Assembly (NCBI GenBank): GCA_963580285.1
Contig: CAUZLF010000751.1
Location: 52,436-116,435, forward strand
DNA length: 64,000 nucleotides
Reading direction: 5' to 3'
DNA from: Lucinisca nassula
Taxonomy: Eukaryota > Mollusca > Bivalvia > Lucinida > Lucinidae
The notes beneath the pieces were generated by a model. That model saw nothing but the letters and a program-made list of their open reading frames with translations. It was not told the DNA's origin and made no database searches. Below, piece after piece: positions 1 to 10,468 of the stretch. Numbering within the stretch: position 1 is the stretch's first letter; each line of letters starts with the position of its first letter. The position numbers were made by a program, and so were the translations under genes.

Positions 1-685
1 CAGCAAGGCTCATGATATTTAGTAGACAGTTTGGGTCTAAAGTATAGATGACCTGATTAACTTTTGATGAAATTCCGGAAATATTTAATTGAGTTACGCT
101 CTTTTTCGAACTTACGCATTGTGGCTATGGGGAAACCTTGTGAGCAAAATATCTGAGAACCGCTTGAACTAGGCTCATGATATTTAGTAGACTATTTGGG
201 TCTAAGGTGTAGATGGCCTGATTAACTTTTGACGAAATTCCGAAAACATTTTACGGAGTTCTGCCCCTTTTTGACTTATGCATTGTTGCTATAGGGAAAC
301 CTTGTGAACAAAATATCTGGAGAACTGCTTGAGCTAGGCTCATGATATCTGGTATACAGTTTGGGTCTAATGTGTAGATGACCTGATTAACTTTTGACGA
401 AATTCTGAATGGAGTTATGCCCCTTTTTGGACTTATACATTTTGGCTATAGAGCAACCTTGTGAACAAAATAACTGGAGAACCACTTGAGCTAGGCTCAT
501 AATATCTGGCGGTCTGTTTGCTACTAAGGCATAGATAACCTGAATAACTTTTGTTTAAAATCTGTTAATATTTGGCAGGTTTATTTTTAATGCAAATGAT
601 CAGGTACTGTTTACTGTCCCATTTAGGGACAAGCATATGGTTGGGGGCATAGTGTTTCACAAACACAATTTCTAGTGTGTTTTTT
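1..685. repeat. Tandem array (165-bp unit) plus terminal segment of an array-bearing element
   Basis: Units begin with GGCTCATGAT at 7, 172, 337 and 494, giving periods of 165, 165 and 157. Each continues with TTTGGGTCTAA and AACCTTGTGA. The array is cut by the left window edge. After about 560 it runs into a terminal piece with GTGTTTCACAAACAC at about 651-665, which also closes the element at 63053-63855. I read it as the end of one non-autonomous element with an internal tandem array. No coding potential. Confidence 0.75.
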
Positions 686-689
686 TTTT

Positions 690-855
690 TCTTTTTTTGC
701 TACGATAGCCAATTGACCATTTTGTGGGAAAGTAACTGTCCTTTAGACTTTCCGCTATTTATCTTTTCATTACGGTCTAGTTATTTTACGTTTGTGTTTC
801 TTTCCCTTTGGTGTCTCTGATGGGAGCTGTGGGTTTATTGTATCGATTCCACGTC
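690..855 (+). repeat. Repeat L copy
   Basis: It shares CATTTTGTGGGAAAGT and GTGTTTCTTTCCCTTTGGTG, in the same order, with 29370-29560 and 57850-58020, and in reverse orientation with 25680-25810. It is a non-coding dispersed repeat. In other copies it is continuous with repeat M (28930, 34986, 25680-26275), so L and M are probably the two halves of one element about 600 bp long. Confidence 0.65.
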
Positions 856-860
856 TATTT

Positions 861-1271
861 GAGCCAGCGCATGACAAAACCCTCAATAAAACATGTGCGC
901 CCAACGAAGACTCAGATCAGCCTGCGCACATGTAAGTTGTAGGAAATGCTGGACCCCGGCTCATTTTTTATCAGACTGCTTGTTCGCAGACAGTTATGTA
1001 GTGAAGACCTTGAGGGAGCTTCATGCAAGAATATGAGCCGGGGCACAGCATTTCCTGTAACTTACATGCGCACCCAGCGAAGAATCAGATAAGCATGCGC
1101 ATCCACATAGTCTAACTATAGACTTCTCTTGCTGCATGAAGGAGCATTTGGCCCTTAGCTATCCTTAGAGCGCACAATGAAGACTCTGATCAGATTGTGC
1201 GGATACGCAGGCTGATCTGGGTCTTCGTTGAGCGCACATGTCTTATTGTAGGTTTTGTCATGCGCTGGCTC
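861..1271. mobile_element. Inverted-repeat (foldback) element Q
   Basis: GAGCCAGCGCATGACAAAAC at 861 is matched in reverse complement at 1252-1271. The arms, about 70 bp, continue through a GCGC..AACGAAGAC..AGATCAGCCTGCG block. A second, inner inverted pair (about 925-965 with 1030-1073) contains GGAAATGCTG / CAGCATTTCC. It encodes no protein. Shorter pieces recur at about 2255-2340, 2690-2760, 16198-16248, 26760-26860 and 62711-62905, so this is an abundant non-autonomous family. Confidence 0.65.
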
Positions 1272-1277
1272 ATATAA

Positions 1278-1590
1278 GGATCTAATATAGGGTTCTGTAG
1301 CAGATGGACGTTTCCAGTCCGAGGGATGACCTTTGCTCAGCGGAATCGAGGCTACGCCGAGGTTCCACCCTGCACGGTTATCCCGAGGGATGGAATCGCC
1401 AATCTGAAACACAACGCTACATTAGATCCTTTTTCTTGCACAACACCATCGAAAATTTAAATTTTACTTTATTTAACGTTTCATTTTTCGCGCACTATAC
1501 TTATGTAGTTAACGCCGATGTAAGAACATAATTTCTATCCCAGGCTAAAACCGTGGATTTCCGTATCTGGTGCGCAAGAAAGTGTGTACC
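1278..1590. mobile_element. Foldback element R, diverged copy
   Basis: GGATCTAAT at 1279 pairs with ATTAGATCC at about 1421. Inner blocks TCCGAGGGAT and ATCCCGAGGGAT also oppose each other around a GAGGC..GCCGAG apex. The right part, ending ATTTCTATCCCAGG...GGATTTCC..CTGGTGCGCAAGAAA, matches 21955-22012, so both are copies of one family. Arms here are much more decayed than at 21604. ORFs across it are incidental. Confidence 0.55.
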
Positions 1591-1599
1591 TAGCCTCTA

Positions 1600-1887
1600 T
1601 TAGTTGCTCGGAAAGGCCCGGATGAATCTTGTCTGGTTGCTTTTGTGATAGTGCTCTTTTCTCAAGAGGATCTTACACAAGTGTTCATTTCATAAGAAGT
1701 TTATTAAACGAGCCTTGGGGGAGTTTCATTAATTTCATATGAACTGACCACGAGTGTAAGATTCTGTTTATCATTTAACAATTTAAAATTGAATATGAGC
1801 GCCAAAGAAGTTCGAAAGAAAATACAGGGTTGTCATGAACGGCGTCATGACGTAATGTGTCAGTACGATGTATTATTAGATGTGTTG
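1600..1887. repeat. Dispersed repeat S
   Basis: The segment GTTTATTAAACGAG...CACGAGTGTAAGATTCTGTTTATCAT resembles 31140-31200 (TCGTTTAATAAATTC...GCAAGATTCTATTTATCAT), which lies inside the insertion that splits a LINE at 30866-31395. It is non-coding and its boundaries are uncertain. Confidence 0.4.
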
Positions 1888-1963
1888 TCATGTGATTTTA
1901 CGACACAATGTTACAGTCGAACAAAAAGACCGGAGACTGGTGAACTCTATTAACATAATTTCA

Positions 1964-2184
1964 TCCGCCCCCGCCAATCGGGGCTTGAAGAAATAGATGA
2001 GCTGCATGATGCTTTCACGCAGAGCTGAAACCGAGCGCACATGAGTACTGGTAAATCGCTTAGAGGCAAAGCGTTGCGAGTCGGATGTCAAATATGTGGA
2101 TAGGTAAACTGTCCGGCTCAAAAATGACCTAAAATATTGTTGACTGTGCCGTTCAACTCCAATAGAAACAAAACAAACAGTCAA
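1964..2184 (+). mobile_element. SINE-like element, B head with A-type tail
   Basis: It starts with the family B head (CCCCGCCAATCGGGGCTTGA, hairpin CCCCG/CGGGG), continues through GCAGAGCTGAAACCG and GAGTACTGGTAAA, then jumps to the family A tail (GGATAGGTAAACTG, GCCGGCTCAAAAATGACC). It ends in a CAAACAG tail. It is about 100 bp shorter than full B copies. It directly shows that A and B modules combine. The antisense ORF here is not a gene. Confidence 0.7.
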
Positions 2185-2366
2185 CCCACAAGTGCTCGCG
2201 GTGCTTTGATTTTTTAAGATACATCGATACATTATCATTTGGGTAGCACCAATCGAAAAGAGATCTTCGGATACGTGTAATCAGCCAAGACTCAGATAAG
2301 CCTTAGTCTGCGCATTCAGGCAGTCTTATTAGTCTTCGCCGTCCACTATGTATATATACATGTAAA

Positions 2367-2597
2367 TGCATCACGAAAACATGCCTATACAATTCTGACC
2401 TCCTTGAACCCCACTTTTATTTCATAAAACTGGGGTTTATAGATAAAATGTGGGTACGCGTTAGAACCGCCTCGATGAGGCGGTTCTAACGTGTACCCAC
2501 AATCTATATTTTGAGCAGAACTAAGAAAAATATTACATTTTCTCATCTTAAATTTTTTTTCGCAATGCATATGTATAGGCGTGTTTTCATAATAGCT
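2367..2597. mobile_element. Element C copy (TIR plus central palindrome)
   Basis: Left TIR CATCACGAAAACATGCCTAT opposes right ATAGGCGTGTTTTCATAAT. In the centre, at about 2452-2507, a perfect palindrome built on GAACCGCCTC/GAGGCGGTTC extends outward through GTGGGTAC. Flanking arms carry ACCCCACTTTTAT..AAAACTGGGGTTTA on one side and GAGCAGAA.TAAGAAAAAT on the other. No ORF. A member of the most abundant palindromic family here. Confidence 0.75.
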
Positions 2598-2808
2598 GCC
2601 CTTTGACCAAAGTGTATTCATACAGAATGGGATGGCTGTTTGTTTGTTCGTATTTGAGTTTAATTTTAGATCATTTTTTGAGCCGATCATTTTAGCGATG
2701 ACTGTAAAACATCTGAGTAGGTATGCAGGCTGATTTGGATCTTTGCTGAGTACGCATGCTCGAAGACGCCTTTTGCTTGCCTTGGCACATTTGCTAGCTG
2801 GGTAGAAC

Positions 2809-5070
2809 TTAATGTCTAGTTCAAATGTTAATCAATAATTTAAGTTCCTTAAATTGATCAAAAATAAGTTCTGACAAGAGCACATTAGACAAGATCTTAT
2901 GATGAACTACTTGGTTCTGAATAGTTAGATCCTTTGGAAGCAAAGAATACACCAAATGAGTCTGTTCATGGCCAATATTGAAATGTGCAACACCGGTCAC
3001 GCCCTCTAGCTCCGGCTTAAGCAGAACTCTATTTTCAAAATGATTCTAAATGAACCCGATGATCCCAAAGGACCAGAAAATATCATCTGCACGATGGTGA
3101 TGTACGGGGAGACTATTTAAAACGCCTGTCTTCGGGATTTCAAACAGGTAAGTAACAATATGTCTGCTCAGAGGGCCTTGACATTTTCTATATATACACT
3201 ACGCATACTTGTACTGTATAAGGAGAATGTGAACACCACGGGAGAATACTCCTGCAAAAGTATTTTGGTCTCCCATGCCAATAGGGGTCAACTCTAAAAG
3301 GAAACAATTTGCTCCTCTTTCAGTGAGACAGGGCTTATAGGAAAGCGAACATTTGTTTGTATTGGAGTTTAACGGCCCAGTCAACACTATATAGGTCATT
3401 TTTGAGCCGGTCAGTTTACCTATCCACACTTTCCTGGGCAGGCTTATACGTAAGCGGTTAACCAGTACAGTGCACATTCTTTCGCCAGAAACTGACAACT
3501 GCCCTTCTTGAATCAGCCGAAGGGAGAGAATGACCGTAGAAAAGATTTCATGATCAATCTCCACGAAAGAATGTTGCCGACCCCGGCGGGAGTCGAACCC
3601 GCGTCCTCCTGATCACCAGTCAGACGCGCATCCGACTGAGCCAACGCGGCCGGCTTGTGGAAAGCGAACAGGAAGTACCGAAAGTTTTCTCCCTTTGAAA
3701 AATGGCGGACAAATCTGCCAGTTGTTGCTATTCCCCTTAATGTCTAGTTCAATTGTTAATCAAGCATTTAAGTCCGTTGAACCTATCAAAAGCCTGTCTT
3801 CGGGATTTCAAACAGGTAAGTAAACAATATTTCTGCTCAGAGGGCCTTGACATTTTCTATATATACACTACACATAATTGTACTGTTTAAGAGGAATGGG
3901 AACACCTTCAGTGGAGACAACTCCTGCAAAAGTTTTTTTTTGTATCCCATGCCAATATGGATCTACTCTTAAAGGAAAGAATTTGCTCCTAATTCATTTC
4001 TTTAAGAGTAGACCCTCTTTCAGTGAGACGGCTTACAGAAAAGCGAACAGGAAGTACCAAAAGTTGTCTCCCTTTGAAAAATGGCGGAAAAATCTGCCAA
4101 ATGTTCCCATTCCCCTTAATGTCCAGTTCAAATGTTAATCAAGCATTTTAGTCCGTTGAACTGATCAAAAGCCTGTCTTCGGGATTTCGAACAACATGTC
4201 TCCTCAGAGAGCCTTGACATTTTCTATATATACATTACACATAATTGTACGGTTTAAGGGGAATGCGAACACCTTTAGGGGAGACAACTCCTGCAAAAGT
4301 ATTATCTCCCATGTCAATCGAGGTCAACTCTAAAAGAAAGGAGTTTGCTCCTGAGGAGCACATTCTTTCCTTTAAGAGTAGACCCTCTTTCTGTGAGACA
4401 GGGCCAATGAAGTCCCGAAAGCTGGCTCCCTTTGAAAATGGCGTAAAAATCTGCCAGATGTTCCCATTCCCCATAATGTCTAGTTCAAATGTTAATCAAG
4501 CATTTAAGACTGCTCAGAGAGCCTTGACCTTTTCTATATATACAGTACACATAATTGTACTGTTTAAGGGGATTGGGAACACCTTCAGGGGAGACAACTC
4601 CTAAAGTATTTTTGTCTCCCATGCCAATTGGGGTCAACTCTTAAAGGAAAAAATTTGCTCCTGAGGAGCAGATTCTTTCCATAAGGGTAGATCCTCTTTC
4701 AGTGTGACAGGGCTTATAGAAAAGCGAACAGGAAGTCCCGAAAGTTGTCTCCCTTTGAAAATGGCGGAAAAATCTGCCAGGTGTTTCCATTCCCCTTAAT
4801 GTTTAGTTCAAATGTTAAGCGTTTAAGCAAACGCCTGTCTTCGGGATTTCGAACACCTTCAGGGGAGACAACGCCTGCAAAAGTATTTTGTCTCCCATGC
4901 CAATAGCGGTCAACTCTTAAAGGAAAGAGGACCAAATTCTTTACTTTAAGAGTAGGCCCCTTTTTCAGCGGGACAGTTCTTACAGAAAAGCGAACAGGAA
5001 GTCCCAAAAGTTGTCTCTCTTTGAAAAAATGGCGGACAAATCTGCCAGGTGGTCTCATTCCCCTTAAGCA
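2809..5070. repeat. Tandem cluster of MITE E plus spacer (period about 350 bp)
   Basis: The spacer motif CTTGACATTTTCTATATATA recurs at about 3177, 3848, 4214 and 4526. Between spacers lie E elements. Each has outer ends TTAAGGGGAATGGGAACA / TGTTCCCATTCCCCTTAA, an internal palindrome around TTTGCTCCTGAGGAGCAAA, and AAAATGGCGGAAAAATCTGCC. The TTAA at both ends suggests a TTAA-targeting (piggyBac-like) MITE later amplified with its flank. The first interval is longer only because SINE A lies inside it; removing the SINE gives 352 bp. ORFs here are incidental. The last copy abuts the 3' side of the TRIM-like gene. Confidence 0.75.
3352..3658 (-). mobile_element. tRNA-derived SINE, family A, complete, 12-bp target duplication
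   Basis: Read on the minus strand, the head (about 3655-3578) folds like a tRNA. Acceptor arms GCCGGCC/GGTCGGC pair, a 5-bp T stem GCGGG/CCCGC encloses the B box GGTTCGACTCC, and the A box is TGGCTCAGTCGG. A 307-bp body ends at TTGACTGGGCCGTTAAACTC and CAAACAAA. GGAAAGCGAACA at 3340-3351 is repeated exactly at 3659-3670. The duplication and polarity show LINE-mediated retroposition by a Pol III transcript. An extra five or so bases between acceptor and D arms argue against a working tRNA gene. Confidence 0.9.
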
Positions 5071-5170
5071 GCGAACACTGCTTAGATGCACAGGCTCATC
5101 TGTACCTTTGTCCATGGCAAAATGCCCAAACGTGTTTTCTTATGGTGTGGTTCAAGTTTCAAAAGGCAAT

Positions 5171-6913
5171 TTATGCTAATTTAGCGACTAACATTTTGCC
5201 ACCTTTACCGCAGCCAACTACAAGAGTATTGTCACTGTGTCTAAATGCGCAAGAGTAAGGTCTGACTATACCATCCCTAGACGTGAATAAAGTCTTATGG
5301 TAAGTGCCTGTAGCTTTGATTACATGAACTTTAGTTGACTTGTCATCACAAATTATTATGTTATCTTCTCCACCCACAACTATTCCACAGCCGCCCTTCA
5401 TATTTGTATCTTTGTACTGGAAAACGACAGTTCCGTCTGCATCTAAACAGGTTACGGCAGATCCGCTCGACACGTCATTGGATACAAATATCTTGCCCGA
5501 GTCACTGACGCTGACATAGAACGGACGCTCAAGATGCCATGCCCGAATTAATCGCAAATCGATCCTTCGTCTAAATTTCCCAGTCAGTCCGAATACTCTG
5601 ATCTCTCCTTCACCCGGAAAGTTATGGCACGTGACGTAGATTTCTTCATTCATTGCATGAATACCCCAACACATCTTGTTTAATCCCTTGGACCTTAGTT
5701 TTTTCATTGTCGGGTAAATCTGCACAAATTGCATTTTTTCTTCATCTGGTAGGGTAATAACGGCTTCTTTGTCATTTATCATTGCAACATCCCATGGCTG
5801 GCTAGATAGCTCAAAACTTGATTTGACAATCCATGAACCATCTAGAACTTTCAAGTTTGAATTGGAATGATCGCACATGACAAGATCTCCATTCGATAAG
5901 AAAGCACAGCCAGATATTCTTGGCACATCGTCATCTTGTCCTTTGATGTCAACAGTATTGGAGAATATGACATTCATGTCCAAAAGCGACACGGTTTTGG
6001 GTTGCTGCTTTTCTTTGATCACTGTTAAAGCACCTAGATTGACTAAATCTCTCTTGAAGTCAGAAACCTGTTCATTTCTGTCAAAGAAAAGAGATGTCTT
6101 GGAAGTTTCTTCTTGTTCGTCGTGAATCAAACTTTCATATTCATTTAGGCATTTTGAGATTTTGATATATACAGCAAACATTTGCTTTTGTTCTCCAGAT
6201 TTCTCAGCATCATCAAGTTCTTTTGAGTCTGCAATGACCGCCTTTAGTGTTGTTTCTAGAGTCGAGATTTGTCTTTGAATAGAAACGCGGATCTGGCTGT
6301 CCTTGGTATCAAGTTCTTCTAAACTGACTTTTTCCAGTCTATCAAGAAACGCATTCAGATCATGGCGAACAGCTTTAATTTCTTTTTCGCAAACGTTTTT
6401 CATTGTCGCAAATTTTTTAAGATCTGACTTCTTTTCCTGTTCGAGGGCTTGAACTTTATTTTTCAGTTCAATAGCTTTTTCTATAGCCGGTTTCAGTGTC
6501 GCTCTTGTATAACTGCTGCATTTGTCAAGTATAGACGCTGTTTTGCATTTCCTATGCTTGATCATTTTGCAGGCATTGCATATAATTTTTTCATGGGTTT
6601 CGCAATACATCTCTGCTTCTTGACCTTGACTGCATGAGCAATAGATTCGATATTCCGGGTTTTGTTTGGCAGATGCAGGTCTCCGTGTCGTAGGCTTCGG
6701 GATCTTGTTACCAGAGAGAATTTTATGATTCTTCATCATTTTGAATCTGCGGTGGTAATCTCGGCATGAATCACAGAGGTATTCAGCGCAATCTTCACAG
6801 TAATGATTAGCGCCCTTGATTATATCATTATCTTTACAAGGACAACAGTCGTATTGGCAAACTTCGTCAGATGCAAGAGAAAGTGATTTTCCACCATCTA
6901 GAGAAGCCATCAT
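5171..6913 (-). CDS. TRIM-like B-box / coiled-coil / beta-propeller protein (no RING)
   Basis: An intact 580-residue ORF. Residues 19-63 form a B-box-1-like zinc site (CCPCKDN...CEDCAEYLCDSCRDYHRR). Residues 91-123 form B-box 2 (YCSCSQGQEAEMYCETHEK, then CNACKMIKHRKC). Residues about 130-290 are heptad-rich coiled coil. Residues about 310-580 contain repeated GD(L/N)-type beta-propeller blades resembling the NHL domain of TRIM2/3/56/71 proteins. No RING precedes the B-boxes, so ubiquitin-ligase activity cannot be assumed. The family typically mediates protein or RNA binding through the propeller. The start is the first of two ATGs (MMASLD), 17 bases after a splice acceptor. No AATAAA is obvious downstream before repeat E begins. 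It is intact while its surroundings are decayed repeats, which implies selection or youth. The exact orthologue is not resolved. Confidence 0.85.
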   Translation of the reverse strand: MMASLDGGKSLSLASDEVCQYDCCPCKDNDIIKGANHYCEDCAEYLCDSCRDYHRRFKMMKNHKILSGNKIPKPTTRRPASAKQNPEYRIYCSCSQGQEAEMYCETHEKIICNACKMIKHRKCKTASILDKCSSYTRATLKPAIEKAIELKNKVQALEQEKKSDLKKFATMKNVCEKEIKAVRHDLNAFLDRLEKVSLEELDTKDSQIRVSIQRQISTLETTLKAVIADSKELDDAEKSGEQKQMFAVYIKISKCLNEYESLIHDEQEETSKTSLFFDRNEQVSDFKRDLVNLGALTVIKEKQQPKTVSLLDMNVIFSNTVDIKGQDDDVPRISGCAFLSNGDLVMCDHSNSNLKVLDGSWIVKSSFELSSQPWDVAMINDKEAVITLPDEEKMQFVQIYPTMKKLRSKGLNKMCWGIHAMNEEIYVTCHNFPGEGEIRVFGLTGKFRRRIDLRLIRAWHLERPFYVSVSDSGKIFVSNDVSSGSAVTCLDADGTVVFQYKDTNMKGGCGIVVGGEDNIIICDDKSTKVHVIKATGTYHKTLFTSRDGIVRPYSCAFRHSDNTLVVGCGKGGKMLVAKLA

Positions 6914-6945
6914 GTATAGATTGGGTTTGCCTGTAAAAGATAGTG
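6914..6945 (-). promoter_or_regulatory. 3' splice site and 5'UTR start of the TRIM-like gene
   Basis: On the minus strand CTATCTTTTACAG ends at 6931, and the exon GCAAACCC... then reaches the ATG at 6913. A non-coding upstream exon followed by one coding exon is common in mollusc TRIM-like genes. The upstream exon lies to the right and cannot be located here. Confidence 0.6.
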
Positions 6946-7180
6946 CAAGGTTAAAGCTTTCGCATATACTGCAAGGTTAAAGCTGTCTTAACTTTGTTGC
7001 AATACATGTATAATGTTCATATCAACCGCGAGGCAGCCAGGATGGAGAGATATCAAAATTGTCAGAGGAGAACTAAGGCAATTCATTTTATGACAAATGC
7101 CCCTCCTTTGATTCAGTTGAAAACCAATGGATAAGTATTTAATCCATTTTTACCTGATTATATTCTTTCGGCCTATATAT
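6946..7180. other. Upstream intronic sequence of the TRIM-like gene
   Basis: A short imperfect duplication (GCAAGGTTAAAGCT) lies at about 6950-6985. No other motif, ORF or repeat is recognised. By position it is the first intron of the TRIM-like gene. Confidence 0.35.
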
Positions 7181-7185
7181 GTTCT

Positions 7186-7292
7186 GCGCAAAGTAGGAAT
7201 CGGTACAACTCCGGAATTGTCCTGCGCCAAGAAGGAATTCTCACTGCGCAACAATTCCGGAATTGTACCGGTTTCTAGAATTGCGCAAGGGA
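7186..7292. repeat. Imperfect inverted repeat
   Basis: GGTACAACTCCGGAATTGTC at 7202 opposes ACAATTCCGGAATTGTACC at 7251-7269, with TGCGCAAAG / GCGCAA outer matches. The self-complementary core TCCGGA occurs twice. Probably a decayed foldback element; non-coding. Confidence 0.5.
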
Positions 7293-7299
7293 CTAGTTA

Positions 7300-8250
7300 T
7301 CGATTATTTGTCAGTATAAACGTCTCTGTGGTGACAACCTACGTCATAGCAGAGGTGTCGTACCCATTTCAGAAGCGGCCATATTGGTGTAAATAGGGTA
7401 AATAAAATGCTTCAAACTAGATTTGTACATTACGAGTCTTCAGAAAACATACTTCAGCTGGTAACGAACAATATTTGCATCCCATCAGTGAGCTAATTCC
7501 ACGTAGAAACATTGAAAAGTCTTCGATAGCCTCGCCACAAGATTTGATTCGGCGCTGCAAAAAAATGATAGTTCCGATATCATTGCCAAATCAACTTGTG
7601 TCGAATTATTTAAAGAAAGGGACACATTTCTGAGACAGATTTCAGAATGTTTGATTCTTTTATTATCTAATGCACCGACTGCGCCTACTTGCTGTGACAA
7701 ATGCCTTTTGTGTAGCAAACGCCGACAAACTTACGAATGGTTATGACGTCACTGCTCTGACGTAGGTTGTTCCCCCTGAAGAAGGGACTAAGTATCAAAT
7801 CATATTGATTTTTTCGACAGAAAAACAACTAATTTCAAGATCAGTCTCCACAAAACATTTGCCAAACCTACCCATACCGACTGAAGTCGAAGGAGCAAAA
7901 AGAGCATGGATAGCGATCAGTTTCAATGATACATGGCACCTTAGACTTGCCCAAGTCTGTTAATTAGGTGTCCATTGTAGAAATAATTGTTTACAAAAAA
8001 TAAATAAATAAATAAATAAATAAATACATTGTAAATGAAATAGCAATACAGTCTTTTATGAGAATTGTGAAATTAACGTGTGGTATGGGAGATGTTTGGG
8101 AGTTTAACCTAGACCCAGAAGTATTTTCTGTTCTGAACTTAGTAGTTTTGATCCTTTAAAACTCTCTCGCGCTCTGGGTAGACTCTGATGACCTATTACA
8201 AATTCAATGGATGTCTGGTGTTATTTTGAGAAATGCTAAGAACCTTGACG
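7300..8250. other. Unassigned intergenic sequence with an (AAAT)n tract
   Basis: ACAACCTACGTCA at about 7335 opposes TGACGTAGGTTG at 7758-7770, so the 440-bp interval may be another decayed TIR element. A simple (AAAT)n run lies at about 7997-8027. No convincing gene was found; the short minus ORF at 7485-7718 has no recognisable domain. Confidence 0.4.
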
Positions 8251-9029
8251 CTTCATGAACAGGATACGTATCAATTTTTTGAATGTAGGAAGTTTGGAGA
8301 GTTATTTTATATGCATGCGCTTCATAGTTCGAGCATTAATTTTTAGACTCAGCTCCAGTTTGCTGGGCTGTGGAGGCTGGATACACTCTCTGATTCTTGG
8401 GAAGGTTATTTTAGTATCTAAATGCATGGTTGTATGACTTCCCTGACCCATATTTGGGTCTCATGGGAACTTGATTTTAGTATCTAAATGCATGCCTCAA
8501 TGACTTGTCCGGTTGAGAGGATCTTACCATATTTGGGACAGAGTCAGAGTATTTAAGATGTGCCCAGAGCATCTCTGCGCTTCTCATAAGGCTATTCTCT
8601 AGTCCTTCTCAAATGGTTTGGAAAGGGTTTGTTCACAAGGTTCTGTTATAGGGATAATTGTTTGCAGTGCTTCATCAATGCGCTTCTAATGAGTACCCAC
8701 AACTTGTTTTCGTGCAAAAATAAGAAAAAAATAGTAGGAGGATACCCCTTCTTATCTGGGGCTATGTCGAACTTATAAGCCCTACGTTTCTCTATATAAA
8801 GTGGGGTTACTTTCCAATTGGTGTTCATGACAATATAGATGACGTAGCGAACGGAATATTTAGAATGTAGGCCCAAAAACGCGGCGTCTGATATTTGCCT
8901 AGCCATTAGCTTAGCCATTTTAATTGGATTTCTAGTTTGGTCGATTGACAGGCCAATCGATCCAAAGTAATAAAGAGAAAAGGCTCTTAGGCTCTTCAGT
9001 GTTGATGTCCAATCAACTATCACTGATTT
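8251..9029. other. Unassigned intergenic sequence
   Basis: A short imperfect direct repeat (TTTTAGTATCTAAATGCATG at about 8408 and 8473) is the only structure noticed. Short ORFs have no recognisable motif or splice context. Confidence 0.35.
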
Positions 9030-9272
9030 GTATGAAATCCAGGTAACGATTTGTTATAGAAACAAGAGTTCAAATGGGCCATTGTGCTCACCAGAGGAAA
9101 AGTGTGAAAAACTTGCCCTACCCACGTTTTCCAACAAACCACTGTGGCTTGAAAAATCTTGCCTTTCAGTTCCCGACATTGAATGTTTTCTGTCCTTTTT
9201 ATCATACATTGGCATGGTAGCCATTTTGGCCATAATTATCAACTTCCATTTAGCTGACTGCAAAAATTAATT

Positions 9273-9562
9273 CTGTTTGTTTGCTTGTTTGATTTGAGGT
9301 TTAACGTCCCCGTCAACACTGTAAAGGTCATTTTGGAGACGCTGCTTCCAATTTTGTGGGACTTTTACCCGACATTGAAATGACATCTCAAGCCCTGCCA
9401 CCCAATGGAACCAGAAGGGTTTCTAAACATGGACGGGCCGACTCGCACCGCTTAGTATAGATCCTCTAAGCAGTTTACCGGTACTCGTGTGCGGGTCGGT
9501 TTCAGCTCTGCGTGGAAGCATCATGCAGACCATATATTTCTTCAAGCCCCGATGGGCGGGGG
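9273..9562 (-). mobile_element. SINE-like family B copy, near full length
   Basis: The tail is at left (TTTGATTTGAGGTTTAACGT) and the head hairpin at right (GCCCCGATGGGCGGGGGC). The core has GTCGGTTTCAGCTCTGCGTG and GCATCATGCAG. About 290 bp. No clear target duplication. ORFs crossing it are artefacts seen in every copy. Confidence 0.8.
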
Positions 9563-10468
9563 CCGCATGGTCACATGACCTGGATATCAAGGGATGTAAC
9601 TGAAATACGAAACTACTTTTATGGGATATTTTTCGATACGCTTCCTGTTTCATACTGTGTGTTCACTGCATTTGGTCATTGCTAAAAAATGTAAACGGCT
9701 GGCAGGGGTCAATTTCTAGCCCCCTTTCATTTTCGGTAGGTGTACAATAGAGCTGAATGCTAACAATTGTCCCTGCAAATGCAGTGTGCTGCCAGGGTTC
9801 TCTTGAAAACAGCAGAAAATGGTAAAAACTGGCAGCAGAAGTGGGTGGGGTAGTATTTGTTTACAGTAGTCTGTACAGTATACAGGCTATTGAAACCAGT
9901 TTCAAATTATTCTGTGGCGTTTCAAAATGCAGAGATAACACAAAAGAGAAAGGTTGCAAAGTGTACTATTTGTTACGGCTCAAAAAACTTCGTCCGCTGA
10001 GCGTCCGAGTCTCGCCGACAGCTTGGAATAGTGGTTTGCTACCTGACTGCAAAACTTAATTCCGATGTCATAGGCTACAAGAGAATGAGAAAAAAATCCA
10101 CTGTTTTCCCTTTTTTCCATTAGAATATGCCAGAGTGACCAATATGACCTTGACATAAAAAGCTCAAGGTCAACCATACATGTAGGTCACCATCTGAGCA
10201 AACTTGCTAGGAATATCAATTTTGATGCCACCGGCTACATCAGTATAAGAATAATCCATGGTTTTGCCTCTTTCACATGCAAAGGTCTGAGTGATCAAAG
10301 TCGATCTTGGCCTAAAATATGTCATGGTAAACAAAGGTTGCCATATGAACAAACCTTGAGTCTCGAAAACTACATTTCAAGTTTCAAAGTCATCGTTCAT
10401 TTGGTTCCCGGAAAGAAGATATTTTCAAATTGGTTTTTACCATGAAAGGGTATGACAGCCATTTTGGT

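Noticed and set aside
1888..2238. 116-codon minus ORF
   Set aside because: Lies across a SINE-like copy; the same partial frame appears in every family B copy (9423, 12631, 19367, 24004, 43769).
2452..2507. Intrinsic terminator or attenuator hairpins (GAACCGCCTC/GAGGCGGTTC)
   Set aside because: The same palindrome is the core of a mobile element present about a dozen times; bacterial termination does not apply.
3578..3655. tRNA-Thr(GGT)-like gene on the minus strand
   Set aside because: It is the head of a SINE with a shared body, tail and 12-bp target duplication, has extra bases before the D arm, and recurs at 16520-16608.
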